From Ectopseudomonas toyotomiensis (GTDB lineage: Bacteria > Pseudomonadota > Gammaproteobacteria > Pseudomonadales > Pseudomonadaceae): a stretch of 64,000 nt of DNA. Location of the stretch: the NCBI RefSeq assembly GCF_900115695.1, contig NZ_FOXK01000003.1, forward strand, positions 372,001-436,000, read 5' to 3'. Positions 57,025 to 64,000 of the stretch are shown here, piece by piece; the stretch's first letter is position 1, and each line of letters begins with the position of its first letter. The notes under the pieces were generated by a model that was given only the letters and a program-made list of their open reading frames with translations, had not been told where the DNA came from and did no database searches. Both the position numbers and the translations under genes were made by a program.

Positions 57025-59010
57025 ATGAACGGTTTGCGCCAGTTTCTGGTGAGTTTGCCCAGGCGCCAGAAGCGTTTGTTGCAGTTATTGGCCGATACCA
57101 TCCTCGTCTGGGTTGCGCTTTGGCTGTCGTTTGCCGTTCGTTTGGGGGAAATCGATGCAGCCAAGCCCTTTTCTGGGCATGGCTGGTTGTTCATTGTCGC
57201 TCCGTTGATTGCGCTGCCTATTTTCATCCGGTTGGGCATGTATCGGGCAGTGATGCGTTATGTGGGTAGTGATGCGCTCATTACCATCGCAAAGGCCGTA
57301 TCTCTCTCGGCGCTGGTGTTGGCGCTTGCCGTTTATTGGTACAGGGGCCCCACGGCGGTTGTGCCGCGCTCTATGGTTTTCAACTACTGGTGGCTCAGTC
57401 TGTTGCTATTGGGCGGTCTGCGTCTTGGGATGCGCCAATTCTTCATCGGTGATTGGCTCGAGCCTGTTGCCCGGCAACGTGACGCTGTAGCAGGCACATC
57501 CCGGGTTGCTATTTACGGCGCGGGAACGGCTGGTAATCAGTTGGTTGCGGCTTTGCGTTTAGGGCGTGCGATGCGGGCGGTAGCATTCGTGGACGACGAT
57601 GCTGGAGTCGCCAATCGTGTTATTGCCGGATTGCGAGTTTATACACCCAAGCATATTCAGCAGATGATCGACGAGACGGGGGCTGACGAGATCCTTCTTG
57701 CGATGCCGTCTATTTCTCGAGCGCGACGTCGCGAGATCCTCGATGCGTTAGAGCCTTATGCATTGCATGTTCGCAGCGTGCCAGGGTTCACCGACCTGGC
57801 CAGTGGAAGGGTGAAGGTCGAGGACATCCAGGAAGTGGATATCGCTGACCTTCTCGGGCGTGATGCGGTGCCACCTCGGCAAGACTTATTTGAGCGCTGT
57901 ATCAAGAGTCAGGTGGTTCTGGTGACCGGCGCTGGTGGCTCTATCGGTTCGGAGTTATGCCGGCAGATTCTCGCTAGCGGCGCGCGGACCTTGCTGCTTT
58001 TCGAGCACAGCGAGTTCAATCTCTACAGTATCCATGGCGAATTGCAGCAGCGAATCGAGCGGGAGTCGCTGCCGATCAAGCTGGTGCCGATTCTCGGGTC
58101 TATCCGTAACTTCGAGCGGTTGTTCGACATTCTGCAGACCTGGCGCGTCAACACTGTCTATCACGCCGCTGCGTACAAGCATGTGCCGATGGTCGAGCAT
58201 AACGTCGCTGAGGGTGTGCTGAACAACCTGGTCGGTACGCTCAATGCCGCGCAGGCGTCGATCAAGGCGGGTGTTGCCAATTTTGTGCTGATCTCAACCG
58301 ACAAGGCGGTGCGACCCACTAATGTCATGGGCAGCACCAAGCGCCTGGCCGAGATGGTGCTGCAGGCGCTGAGTCGTGAGTCTGCGCCGTTGCTGTTCGG
58401 TGATGACTCAGGTGTTCATCACGTCAACAAGACCCGGTTCACCATGGTACGTTTTGGCAATGTGCTGGGCTCTTCCGGGTCGGTGATTCCGTTGTTCAGG
58501 GAGCAGATCAAGCAGGGTGGGCCGGTGACGGTGACGCATCCGAACATCACACGCTATTTCATGACGATCCCCGAGGCGGCGCAGCTCGTCATTCAGGCAG
58601 GTTCGTTGGGGCAGGGCGGTGATGTGTTCGTGCTGGATATGGGTGAGCCAGTGAAGATCGCCGATCTTGCCGAAAAGATGATTCGTTTGTCCGGCTTGAC
58701 TGTGCGCGATGAGCGCACTCCGCATGGCGATATCGGTATCGAGTTCACCGGGTTGCGCCCGGGTGAGAAACTCTACGAGGAGTTGCTGATCGGCGAGGAT
58801 GTGAAGCCTACGGAGCATCCGATGATCATGCGCGCGGAAGAGGACATGCTGCCCTGGGACGATCTCAAGGCTCGCTTGCAGGCGCTGCTGGTTGCAGTGA
58901 GTGAGGATGATTACGCTCGCGTACGCGTGCTGCTGCGCGAAACGGTGCATGGTTATGTGCCGGAAGGTGAGATCGTTGACTGGATTCATCTCAGAAACCG
59001 GGAGCGTTGA
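57025..59010 (+). CDS. wbpM: UDP-GlcNAc 4,6-dehydratase WbpM
   Basis: About 661 residues. Four N-terminal membrane helices (about residues 15-140) are followed by a CoA-binding-like Rossmann domain (VAIYGAGTAGNQLVAAL) and the catalytic SDR domain (LVTGAGGSIGSELCRQIL). The catalytic triad is the Ser-Met-Lys variant of large homologues: S424 in ISTDKAV, M435 and K439 in NVMGSTKR. It makes UDP-4-keto-6-deoxy-GlcNAc, needed for QuiNAc/FucNAc. It closes the locus as in P. aeruginosa. ATG 57025 has AGAGGG seven bases upstream; ATG 57019 is possible. Confidence 0.95.
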   Translation: MNGLRQFLVSLPRRQKRLLQLLADTILVWVALWLSFAVRLGEIDAAKPFSGHGWLFIVAPLIALPIFIRLGMYRAVMRYVGSDALITIAKAVSLSALVLALAVYWYRGPTAVVPRSMVFNYWWLSLLLLGGLRLGMRQFFIGDWLEPVARQRDAVAGTSRVAIYGAGTAGNQLVAALRLGRAMRAVAFVDDDAGVANRVIAGLRVYTPKHIQQMIDETGADEILLAMPSISRARRREILDALEPYALHVRSVPGFTDLASGRVKVEDIQEVDIADLLGRDAVPPRQDLFERCIKSQVVLVTGAGGSIGSELCRQILASGARTLLLFEHSEFNLYSIHGELQQRIERESLPIKLVPILGSIRNFERLFDILQTWRVNTVYHAAAYKHVPMVEHNVAEGVLNNLVGTLNAAQASIKAGVANFVLISTDKAVRPTNVMGSTKRLAEMVLQALSRESAPLLFGDDSGVHHVNKTRFTMVRFGNVLGSSGSVIPLFREQIKQGGPVTVTHPNITRYFMTIPEAAQLVIQAGSLGQGGDVFVLDMGEPVKIADLAEKMIRLSGLTVRDERTPHGDIGIEFTGLRPGEKLYEELLIGEDVKPTEHPMIMRAEEDMLPWDDLKARLQALLVAVSEDDYARVRVLLRETVHGYVPEGEIVDWIHLRNRER

Positions 59011-59047
59011 GGCTGTGATTTAACCACTACAGCAGCGCTGTTGTCTG

Positions 59048-59073
59048 GGTCGGTCTTTGACCGGCCTTTTTCG
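59048..59073 (+). terminator. Intrinsic terminator after wbpM
   Basis: GGTCGGTC and GACCGGCC pair with one wobble around TTT, followed by TTTTTCG. It lies about 40 bases after the wbpM stop and ends the polysaccharide operon. Confidence 0.85.
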
Positions 59074-59115
59074 TTTTTATAGGGCGAGGGTGCTGGGTTA
59101 CGCGATTTGTGTTTT

Positions 59116-59190
59116 GTAGGCGCCCCGCCTCGGGGCCAAGCTCTTGGCGTTGCGGTGTTCTTTCGATTCGCCGCGGGGCGCGGCTCCTAC
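59116..59190. repeat. REP pair
   Basis: GTAGGCGCCCCGCCTCGGGG at the left and GCGGGGCGCGGCTCCTAC at the right, with a spacer containing TTGCGGTG and CGATTCGC as in the pairs at 59.5 and 63.3 kb. Confidence 0.85.
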
Positions 59191-59262
59191 AGGTGCAGCG
59201 GGTTCCTTCAGGGAGATGAGTAACCTGAGACTTAGTTTCTGGTGAGAGTCTGCCGAAAACGA

Positions 59263-59292
59263 AAAAGCCCCGGTATGAACCGAGGCTTTAAA
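59263..59292 (-). terminator. Terminator of the tRNA-Asn gene
   Basis: On the minus strand, AAAGCCTCGGT and ACCGGGGCTTT form an 11-bp stem with one mismatch and a short loop, followed by TTTTC, immediately after the tRNA 3' end. Confidence 0.85.
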
Positions 59293-59294
59293 TT

Positions 59295-59370
59295 TGGCTC
59301 CGCGACCTGGACTCGAACCAGGGACCCAATGATTAACAGTCATTTGCTCTACCGACTGAGCTATCGCGGA
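59295..59370 (-). tRNA. tRNA-Asn (anticodon GTT)
   Basis: A 76-nt cloverleaf with CCA encoded. The acceptor stem TCCGCGA pairs with TCGCGGA; the D arm is GCTCAGTCGGTAGAGC; the anticodon loop CTGTTAATC holds GTT; the T arm is CCTGGTTCGAGTCCAGG. It borders the polysaccharide locus on its right side. Confidence 0.98.
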
Positions 59371-59382
59371 ACAACGGCGCGT

Positions 59383-59410
59383 ATGTTACTGATTAAAAAA
59401 GAGAAGTCAA
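59383..59410 (-). promoter_or_regulatory. Promoter of tRNA-Asn
   Basis: On the minus strand, TTGACT (59405-59410) is followed by a 16-bp spacer and TAACAT (59383-59388), then a GC-rich discriminator GCGCCG before the mature tRNA 5' end. This is the pattern of sigma70, stringently controlled stable-RNA promoters. Confidence 0.7.
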
Positions 59411-59463
59411 CACTTCACCGCGATATCTATGTGGTTAGAATTCGGGTTTTCAGCGATGGTGTT

Positions 59464-59634
59464 GTGGGAGGGGCTTTAGCCGCGATGGCTGCCAGTCCGG
59501 CGAGGTTCGCGGCGGGGCGCCGCTCCTACAGGTTGGGCGGTACCTGCGGGGTCTGTGTAGGAGCCCCGCCCCGGGTCGAAGCTTTGGCTTTTGCGGTGCT
59601 CTGTCGAACGATTCGCGGCTGAGGCCGCTCCTAC
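59464..59634. repeat. Cluster of four REP units
   Basis: Two REP pairs: GTGGGAGGGGCTTTAGCCGC to GCGGCGGGGCGCCGCTCCTA (59464-59528) and GTAGGAGCCCCGCCCCGGG to GGCTGAGGCCGCTCCTAC (59557-59634). The second has the spacer GCGGTGCTCTGTCGAACG, nearly the same as in the cluster at 63.3 kb. Confidence 0.88.
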
Positions 59635-59653
59635 AGTGACTGTTGGCGCATAC

Positions 59654-59683
59654 AAAAACGCCGGCTTATGGGCCGGCGTTTTT
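59654..59683. terminator. Bidirectional terminator before the aminotransferase 3' end
   Basis: AAAAACGCCGGC and GCCGGCGTTTTT form a 7-8 bp GC stem with A and T tracts on both sides. It would end the aminotransferase transcript on the minus strand. Confidence 0.9.
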
Positions 59684-59698
59684 GTTTATCACTAGGGC

Positions 59699-60895
59699 TT
59701 ATAGCACGGCGTGGATCGCACGGGTGACGCTGTCCAGGTTGCCCTTGTTCAGCGCGGCGACGCAGATGCGGCCGGTGCCGACGGCGTAGATGCCGAACTC
59801 TTCCTTCAGGCGTTCCACTTGCTCCACGGTGAGGCCGGAGTAGGAGAACATGCCGCGTTGCTCGGCGACGAAGCCGAAGTCACGCTTGGCGCCCAGTGCG
59901 GCCAACTGTTCGACCATGGCCAAGCGCATGCTGCGGATGCGGTCACGCATTTCGCCCAGTTCGGCTTCCCACATGGCGCGCAGTTCGGGGCTGTTGAGCA
60001 CGCTGGCGACCACGGTGGCGCCGTGGGTCGGCGGGTTGGAGTAGTTGGTGCGGATCACGCGTTTGAGCTGCGACAGGACGCGAGTCGACTCTTCACGGCT
60101 GCTGGTGACCAGCGACAGGGCGCCGACGCGTTCGCCGTACAGTGAGAACGACTTGGAGAAGGAGCTGGAGACGAAGAATTCCAGGCCCGACTCGGCGAAC
60201 AGGCGTACGGCTTCGGCGTCTTGCTCGATGCCGTCACCGAAGCCCTGATAGGCGATGTCGAGGAAGGGCACGTGCTCGCGCTCGCGCAGCACGTCCAGTA
60301 CGGCTTTCCAGTCTTCCAGCTGCAGGTCGACGCCTGTCGGGTTGTGGCAGCAGGCGTGCAGCACGACGATGGAGCGGGCCGGCAGGTTACGCAGGTCTTC
60401 GAGCATGCCACCGCGGTTCACGCCGTTGCTGAACGGATCGTAGTAGCGGTAGTTGTGCACCGGGAAGCCGGCGGATTCGAACAGGGCGCGGTGGTTTTCC
60501 CAGCTCGGGTCGCTGATGGCCACGGTGGCGTCCGGCAGCAGGCGCTTGAGGAAGTCGGCGCCGATCTTCAGTGCGCCGGTGCCGCCCAAGGCCTGGGTGG
60601 TGATCACACGGCCGGCTTCGATCAGCGCTGCGCCCTTGCCGAACAGCAGTTCCTGCACGGCTTTGTCGTAAGCGGCAATGCCTTCGATCGGCAGGTAGCC
60701 ACGAGGTGCGTGGGCCTCGATACGTGCCTTTTCAGCTTCTGCGACGGCGCGCAGCAGCGGAATTCGCCCCTCCTCGTTGTAGTAGACGCCCACGCCAAGG
60801 TTGACCTTGGTGGTGCGGGTGTCGGCGTTGAATGCTTCGTTGAGGCCCAGGATGGGATCGCGCGGAGCCATTTCGACGGCAGAGAAGAGACTCAT
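59699..60895 (-). CDS. tyrB: Aromatic/aspartate aminotransferase
   Basis: A 398-residue class I PLP aminotransferase of the AspC/TyrB group. It opens MSLFSAVEMAPRDPILGLNEAF, with NLGVGVYYNEEGRIPLL, CCHNPTGVDL, DIAYQGFGDG, the PLP Lys in SSSFSKSFSLYGERVG and a substrate Arg near the C-terminus. AspC and TyrB cannot be separated by eye; the Pseudomonas neighbour of uvrB is often annotated tyrB. Start ATG 60895. Divergent from uvrB. Confidence 0.93.
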   Translation of the reverse strand: MSLFSAVEMAPRDPILGLNEAFNADTRTTKVNLGVGVYYNEEGRIPLLRAVAEAEKARIEAHAPRGYLPIEGIAAYDKAVQELLFGKGAALIEAGRVITTQALGGTGALKIGADFLKRLLPDATVAISDPSWENHRALFESAGFPVHNYRYYDPFSNGVNRGGMLEDLRNLPARSIVVLHACCHNPTGVDLQLEDWKAVLDVLREREHVPFLDIAYQGFGDGIEQDAEAVRLFAESGLEFFVSSSFSKSFSLYGERVGALSLVTSSREESTRVLSQLKRVIRTNYSNPPTHGATVVASVLNSPELRAMWEAELGEMRDRIRSMRLAMVEQLAALGAKRDFGFVAEQRGMFSYSGLTVEQVERLKEEFGIYAVGTGRICVAALNKGNLDSVTRAIHAVL

Positions 60896-61140
60896 GATGG
60901 GTGCGGCAACTCGAGTGAGGGGTGGGTGGCCAGGCGTCCCCGACAAAAGCGCTAGGGGGCGCGTAAACGGGGCGTTAGTATAACGACCCTGAATCCAGGG
61001 GGCGACAGCGCAAAGCCCTGAATTAAGGCCTTTTGCCAGGTAATTCGACTCTACCTGGACCTATCGCCGAATCGCCCCGCAATTCATGGCGTTTGACGCG
61101 GTCCGACAGGATGCGTCACAGCCATTTGTCGAGGTACTGC

Positions 61141-63156
61141 ATGTCCGAGTTTCAGTTGGTGACCCGCTTCAAACCTGCCGGCGATCAGCCTGAGGCGATC
61201 CGGCAGATGGTCGAGGGGCTGGAGGCCGGTCTTTCGCACCAGACCCTGCTGGGTGTGACCGGCTCGGGCAAGACCTTCTCCATCGCCAACGTGATCGCTC
61301 AGGTGCAGCGCCCGACCCTGGTGCTGGCGCCGAACAAGACCCTGGCGGCGCAGCTCTATGGTGAGTTCAAGGCGTTCTTCCCGAACAACGCGGTGGAGTA
61401 CTTCGTCTCCTACTACGACTACTACCAGCCGGAAGCCTATGTGCCATCGTCGGACACCTTCATCGAGAAGGATGCCTCGATCAACGACCATATCGAGCAG
61501 ATGCGTCTGTCGGCGACCAAGGCGCTGATCGAGCGCAAGGACGTCATCGTGGTCTGCACCGTGTCGTCGATCTATGGCCTGGGCAGTCCCGAGGAGTACC
61601 TGAAAATGGTGCTGCACCTCGACCGTGGCGACAAAATGGACCAACGTGCGCTACTGCGCCGCCTGGCCGAGCTGCAGTACACGCGCAACGACATGGATTT
61701 CGCCCGCGCCACCTTCCGCGTGCGCGGCGACGTGATCGATATCTTCCCGGCGGAATCGGATCTCGAAGCCATTCGCGTCGAGCTGTTCGATGACGAGGTG
61801 GAGAGCATCAGCGCCTTCGATCCGCTGACCGGCGAAGTGATCCAGAAGCTGCCGCGCTTCACCTTCTACCCCAAGAGCCACTACGTCACCCCGCGTGAAA
61901 CCTTGCTGGAGGCGGTTGAGCAGATCAAGGTCGAGCTGCAGCAGCGTCTGGAGTACCTGCGTGGGGCGAACAAGCTGGTGGAGGCGCAGCGCCTGGAGCA
62001 GCGCACGCGCTTCGATCTGGAGATGATCCTCGAGCTGGGCTATTGCAACGGCATCGAGAACTACTCGCGCTACCTGTCGGGCCGCCCGTCCGGCGCGCCG
62101 CCCCCCACTCTCTATGACTACCTGCCGGACGAAGCGCTGCTGGTGATCGACGAGTCCCACGTCTCGGTGCCGCAGGTTGGCGCTATGTACAAGGGCGACC
62201 GGTCGCGCAAGGAAACCCTGGTGGAATACGGCTTCCGTCTGCCTTCTGCGCTGGATAACCGACCGATGCGTTTCGAGGAGTGGGAGGCGGCCAGCCCGCA
62301 GACCATTTTCGTTTCCGCTACGCCTGGGCCTTACGAGGGCGAGCATGCCGGGCGCGTGGTGGAGCAGTTGGTGCGGCCGACCGGCCTGGTCGACCCGCAG
62401 ATCGAGGTGCGTCCGGCGCGCACTCAGGTCGATGATCTGCTCTCGGAGATCCGTTTGCGTGTGGCAGCGGGTGACCGCGTGTTGGTCACCACCCTGACCA
62501 AGCGTATGGCCGAGGATTTGACCGACTACCTGGGCGACCATGACGTCAAGGTGCGTTACCTGCACTCGGACATCGATACCGTTGAACGGGTGGAGATCAT
62601 TCGCGACCTGCGCCTGGGCGCCTTCGACGTGCTGGTGGGCATCAACCTGCTGCGTGAGGGCCTGGATATGCCAGAGGTGTCGCTGGTGGCGATTCTCGAT
62701 GCGGACAAGGAAGGCTTCCTGCGTAGCGAGCGCTCGCTGATCCAGACCATTGGTCGCGCCGCACGTAACCTCAACGGCCGAGCGATTCTGTACGCCGACA
62801 ACATGACCGGCTCGATGCAGCGCGCCATTGGCGAGACCGAGCGGCGCCGCGCCAAGCAGATCGCCTTCAACGAAGCCAACGGCATCGTGCCCAAGGGCGT
62901 GCAGAAGGAGGTCAAGGACATCCTCGAAGGCGCCGTGGTGCCGGGGGCGCGCAGTAACAAGCGCAAGGGCATGGCCAAGGCGGCGGAGGAGAGTGCGCGT
63001 TACGAGAACGAGCTGCGTTCGCCGAGCGAGATCACCAAGCGTATTCGTCAGCTGGAAGAGAAGATGTATGCCCTGGCGCGCGACCTGGAGTTCGAGGCCG
63101 CAGCGCAGATGCGCGACGAGATTCAGAAGCTGCGGGATCGGTTGTTGCAGGTGTGA
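61141..63156 (+). CDS. uvrB: Excinuclease ABC subunit B
   Basis: Damage-verifying helicase-like subunit of nucleotide excision repair. Of 671 residues, Walker A is [14 protein letters not shown], the beta-hairpin is [21 protein letters not shown] with its tyrosines, the DExH box is LVIDESHVS, motif VI is QTIGRAARN, and the C-terminal UVR motif is [23 protein letters not shown] 61141 ([20 protein letters not shown]) is the family start. I see no LexA box in the upstream gap, only a 7-bp inverted repeat CCAGGTA/TACCTGG at 61036-61058. Confidence 0.98.
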   Translation: MSEFQLVTRFKPAGDQPEAIRQMVEGLEAGLSHQTLLGVTGSGKTFSIANVIAQVQRPTLVLAPNKTLAAQLYGEFKAFFPNNAVEYFVSYYDYYQPEAYVPSSDTFIEKDASINDHIEQMRLSATKALIERKDVIVVCTVSSIYGLGSPEEYLKMVLHLDRGDKMDQRALLRRLAELQYTRNDMDFARATFRVRGDVIDIFPAESDLEAIRVELFDDEVESISAFDPLTGEVIQKLPRFTFYPKSHYVTPRETLLEAVEQIKVELQQRLEYLRGANKLVEAQRLEQRTRFDLEMILELGYCNGIENYSRYLSGRPSGAPPPTLYDYLPDEALLVIDESHVSVPQVGAMYKGDRSRKETLVEYGFRLPSALDNRPMRFEEWEAASPQTIFVSATPGPYEGEHAGRVVEQLVRPTGLVDPQIEVRPARTQVDDLLSEIRLRVAAGDRVLVTTLTKRMAEDLTDYLGDHDVKVRYLHSDIDTVERVEIIRDLRLGAFDVLVGINLLREGLDMPEVSLVAILDADKEGFLRSERSLIQTIGRAARNLNGRAILYADNMTGSMQRAIGETERRRAKQIAFNEANGIVPKGVQKEVKDILEGAVVPGARSNKRKGMAKAAEESARYENELRSPSEITKRIRQLEEKMYALARDLEFEAAAQMRDEIQKLRDRLLQV

Positions 63157-63169
63157 TGTGTCAGTGAGT

Positions 63170-63370
63170 GTGGGAGGCGCTTCGACTCTGGCATCCTGCT
63201 TCGTTCTACCTCCTGCATCCATGCAGTCGTAGCGGCGATGGTCGCGGCTGAAGCCCCTCCCACGGGGCTGGCGGTGTCTGCGGAATCTGTGTAGGAGCCC
63301 CGCCCCGGGGCGAAGCTGTTGGCTTTGCGGTGCTTTGGCGAACGATTCGCGGCGGGGCGCCGCTCCTACG
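63170..63370. repeat. Cluster of REP units after uvrB
   Basis: A divergent pair (GTGGGAGGCGCTTCGAC at 63170 to GCTGAAGCCCCTCCCAC at about 63262) followed by a regular pair (GTAGGAGCCCCGCCCCGGGG from 63291 to GCGGGGCGCCGCTCCTAC at about 63369). Confidence 0.85.
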
Positions 63371-63388
63371 GATCGGGCGGTGTTGGCG

Positions 63389-64000
63389 TTAATGCGCGGC
63401 GCCACCGCCTGCCATGTTCTGCGGCAATTTCCGTGTCAACAGGATCGCCAGCATGCTCACGCCCAGGGCGATGCCGATGAAATGGAAGGCATCGTTGTAG
63501 GCCATGATGATCGCCTGTTCATGGACGATCTGGCTGAGCCTGGCCAAGGCCGCCTGCTCGCTGCCCAATGTCTGCGTCAGCAGCTGCAGACGCTCCTCCA
63601 CCTGCGGATTGGTCGGCACGATGGATTCGCGCAGGTAGTCGAAATAGACCTTGGCGCGGGCATCGAGCAGGGTGGCGAGCAGGGCGATGCCGATGGCGCC
63701 GCCGAGGTTGCGCAGGATGTTGAACAGGCTGGAGGCCGAGCCGGCGTCCTGCGGCAGGATGTAGGCGGTGGCAATCAGCGACACGGTGACCATCACCAGC
63801 GGCTGGCCAAGCGCGCGGATGATCTGGATGTGCTGGAACTGTTCGCCGGCGAAGTCCAGGTTGAGCACGCCGGAGAAGAAGCTCGCCGCGCCGAACAGGG
63901 CAAAGCCCAGGGCGCACAGCCATTTCGGCGAAATGATCTTCATCAGCTTGGGCACCAGCGGAATCAGGAACAACTGCGGCACGCCCATCCACATGATCAC
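63389..64000 (-). CDS. DHA2-family MFS exporter, C-terminal part (cut by window end)
   Basis: 203 residues of the C-terminal half of an EmrB/QacA-like 14-helix drug:H+ antiporter; the N-terminal half lies beyond base 64000. Visible are four to five hydrophobic helices, the loop ILPQDAGSASSLFNILRNLGGAIGIALLAT with the G-x-A-x-S-x-x-x-N pattern typical of the family, and a periplasmic-type insert (YFDYLRESIVPTNPQVEERL) before the last pair of helices. The last bases of the window read as coding, so no start can be given. Confidence 0.9.
   Translation of the reverse strand: MIMWMGVPQLFLIPLVPKLMKIISPKWLCALGFALFGAASFFSGVLNLDFAGEQFQHIQIIRALGQPLVMVTVSLIATAYILPQDAGSASSLFNILRNLGGAIGIALLATLLDARAKVYFDYLRESIVPTNPQVEERLQLLTQTLGSEQAALARLSQIVHEQAIIMAYNDAFHFIGIALGVSMLAILLTRKLPQNMAGGGAAH

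Noticed and set aside
60960..61140. Possible LexA box upstream of uvrB
   Set aside because: No CTG-N10-CAG-type site close to the consensus is visible; only a weak CCAGGTA/TACCTGG inverted repeat is present.
59116..63370. Regularly recurring palindromes as a possible CRISPR array
   Set aside because: The units are inverted REP hairpins with unequal spacing and conserved spacers, and no cas genes occur.

Overview
The window reads as a chromosomal segment of a Pseudomonas (sensu lato) species. The basis is gene content and order (gyrA-serC-pheA-hisC-tyrA/aroA-cmk-rpsA, ihfB followed by a surface-polysaccharide locus ending in wbpM, then tRNA-Asn, an aromatic/aspartate aminotransferase and uvrB), high GC housekeeping genes, and many GTAGGAGC-type REP repeats. 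The layout follows P. aeruginosa closely, but the accessory genes differ. A member of the P. mendocina/oleovorans/alcaligenes group is a reasonable guess, not a demonstrated one.

Region 1 (1-13.3 kb) holds signalling and small metabolic genes: a MASE2-type adenylate cyclase (cyaB), an HD-domain protein resembling diiron oxygenases, a DUF962/Mpo1-like membrane protein, an AraC-type regulator, two tandem TrkH potassium-channel subunits, a YkgJ cysteine-cluster protein and a nitroreductase. A Cpx-like envelope stress cassette follows (YciI, a small coiled-coil membrane protein, response regulator, CpxP/Spy-like protein, sensor kinase), with a 270-bp MITE-like element between the last two. Next come an RNase AM/TrpH-type PHP protein and YciO.

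Region 2 (13.3-24.2 kb): trpS with a cysteine pattern like the [4Fe-4S] site of Thermotoga TrpRS, scpA-scpB, a DUF1289 protein, rluB, a GGDEF diguanylate cyclase, a YciK-like SDR, mupP-ubiG, and divergent mtaD/mtnA for methylthioadenosine salvage.

Region 3 (24.5-36.9 kb) is the gyrA to rpsA supraoperon, which links DNA topology, serine and aromatic amino acid synthesis, nucleotide metabolism and translation, followed by ihfB. A REP-associated tyrosine transposase (RAYT) flanked by REP pairs lies between rpsA and ihfB.

Region 4 (37.0-59.0 kb) is an O-antigen or surface-polysaccharide locus. A beta-CASP metallo-hydrolase comes first. The locus makes GDP-mannose (manC), UDP-GlcA and UDP-GalA (ugd, epimerase), GDP-L-fucose (gmd, fcl), probably a 4-amino sugar such as GDP-perosamine (DegT aminotransferase), and UDP-QuiNAc/FucNAc-type sugars (wbpM plus a WbpV-like reductase). 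It has a Wzx flippase, six glycosyltransferases, two methyltransferases, a cupin protein, a Gmm Nudix hydrolase and a small monotopic initiating phosphoglycosyl transferase. I find no wzy or wzz here. The middle of the locus is visibly AT-rich and mosaic, which points to horizontal acquisition between conserved flanks.

Region 5 (59.0-64.0 kb): tRNA-Asn(GTT), aminotransferase, uvrB and the C-terminal part of a DHA2-family MFS exporter cut off by the window end, with REP clusters between them.
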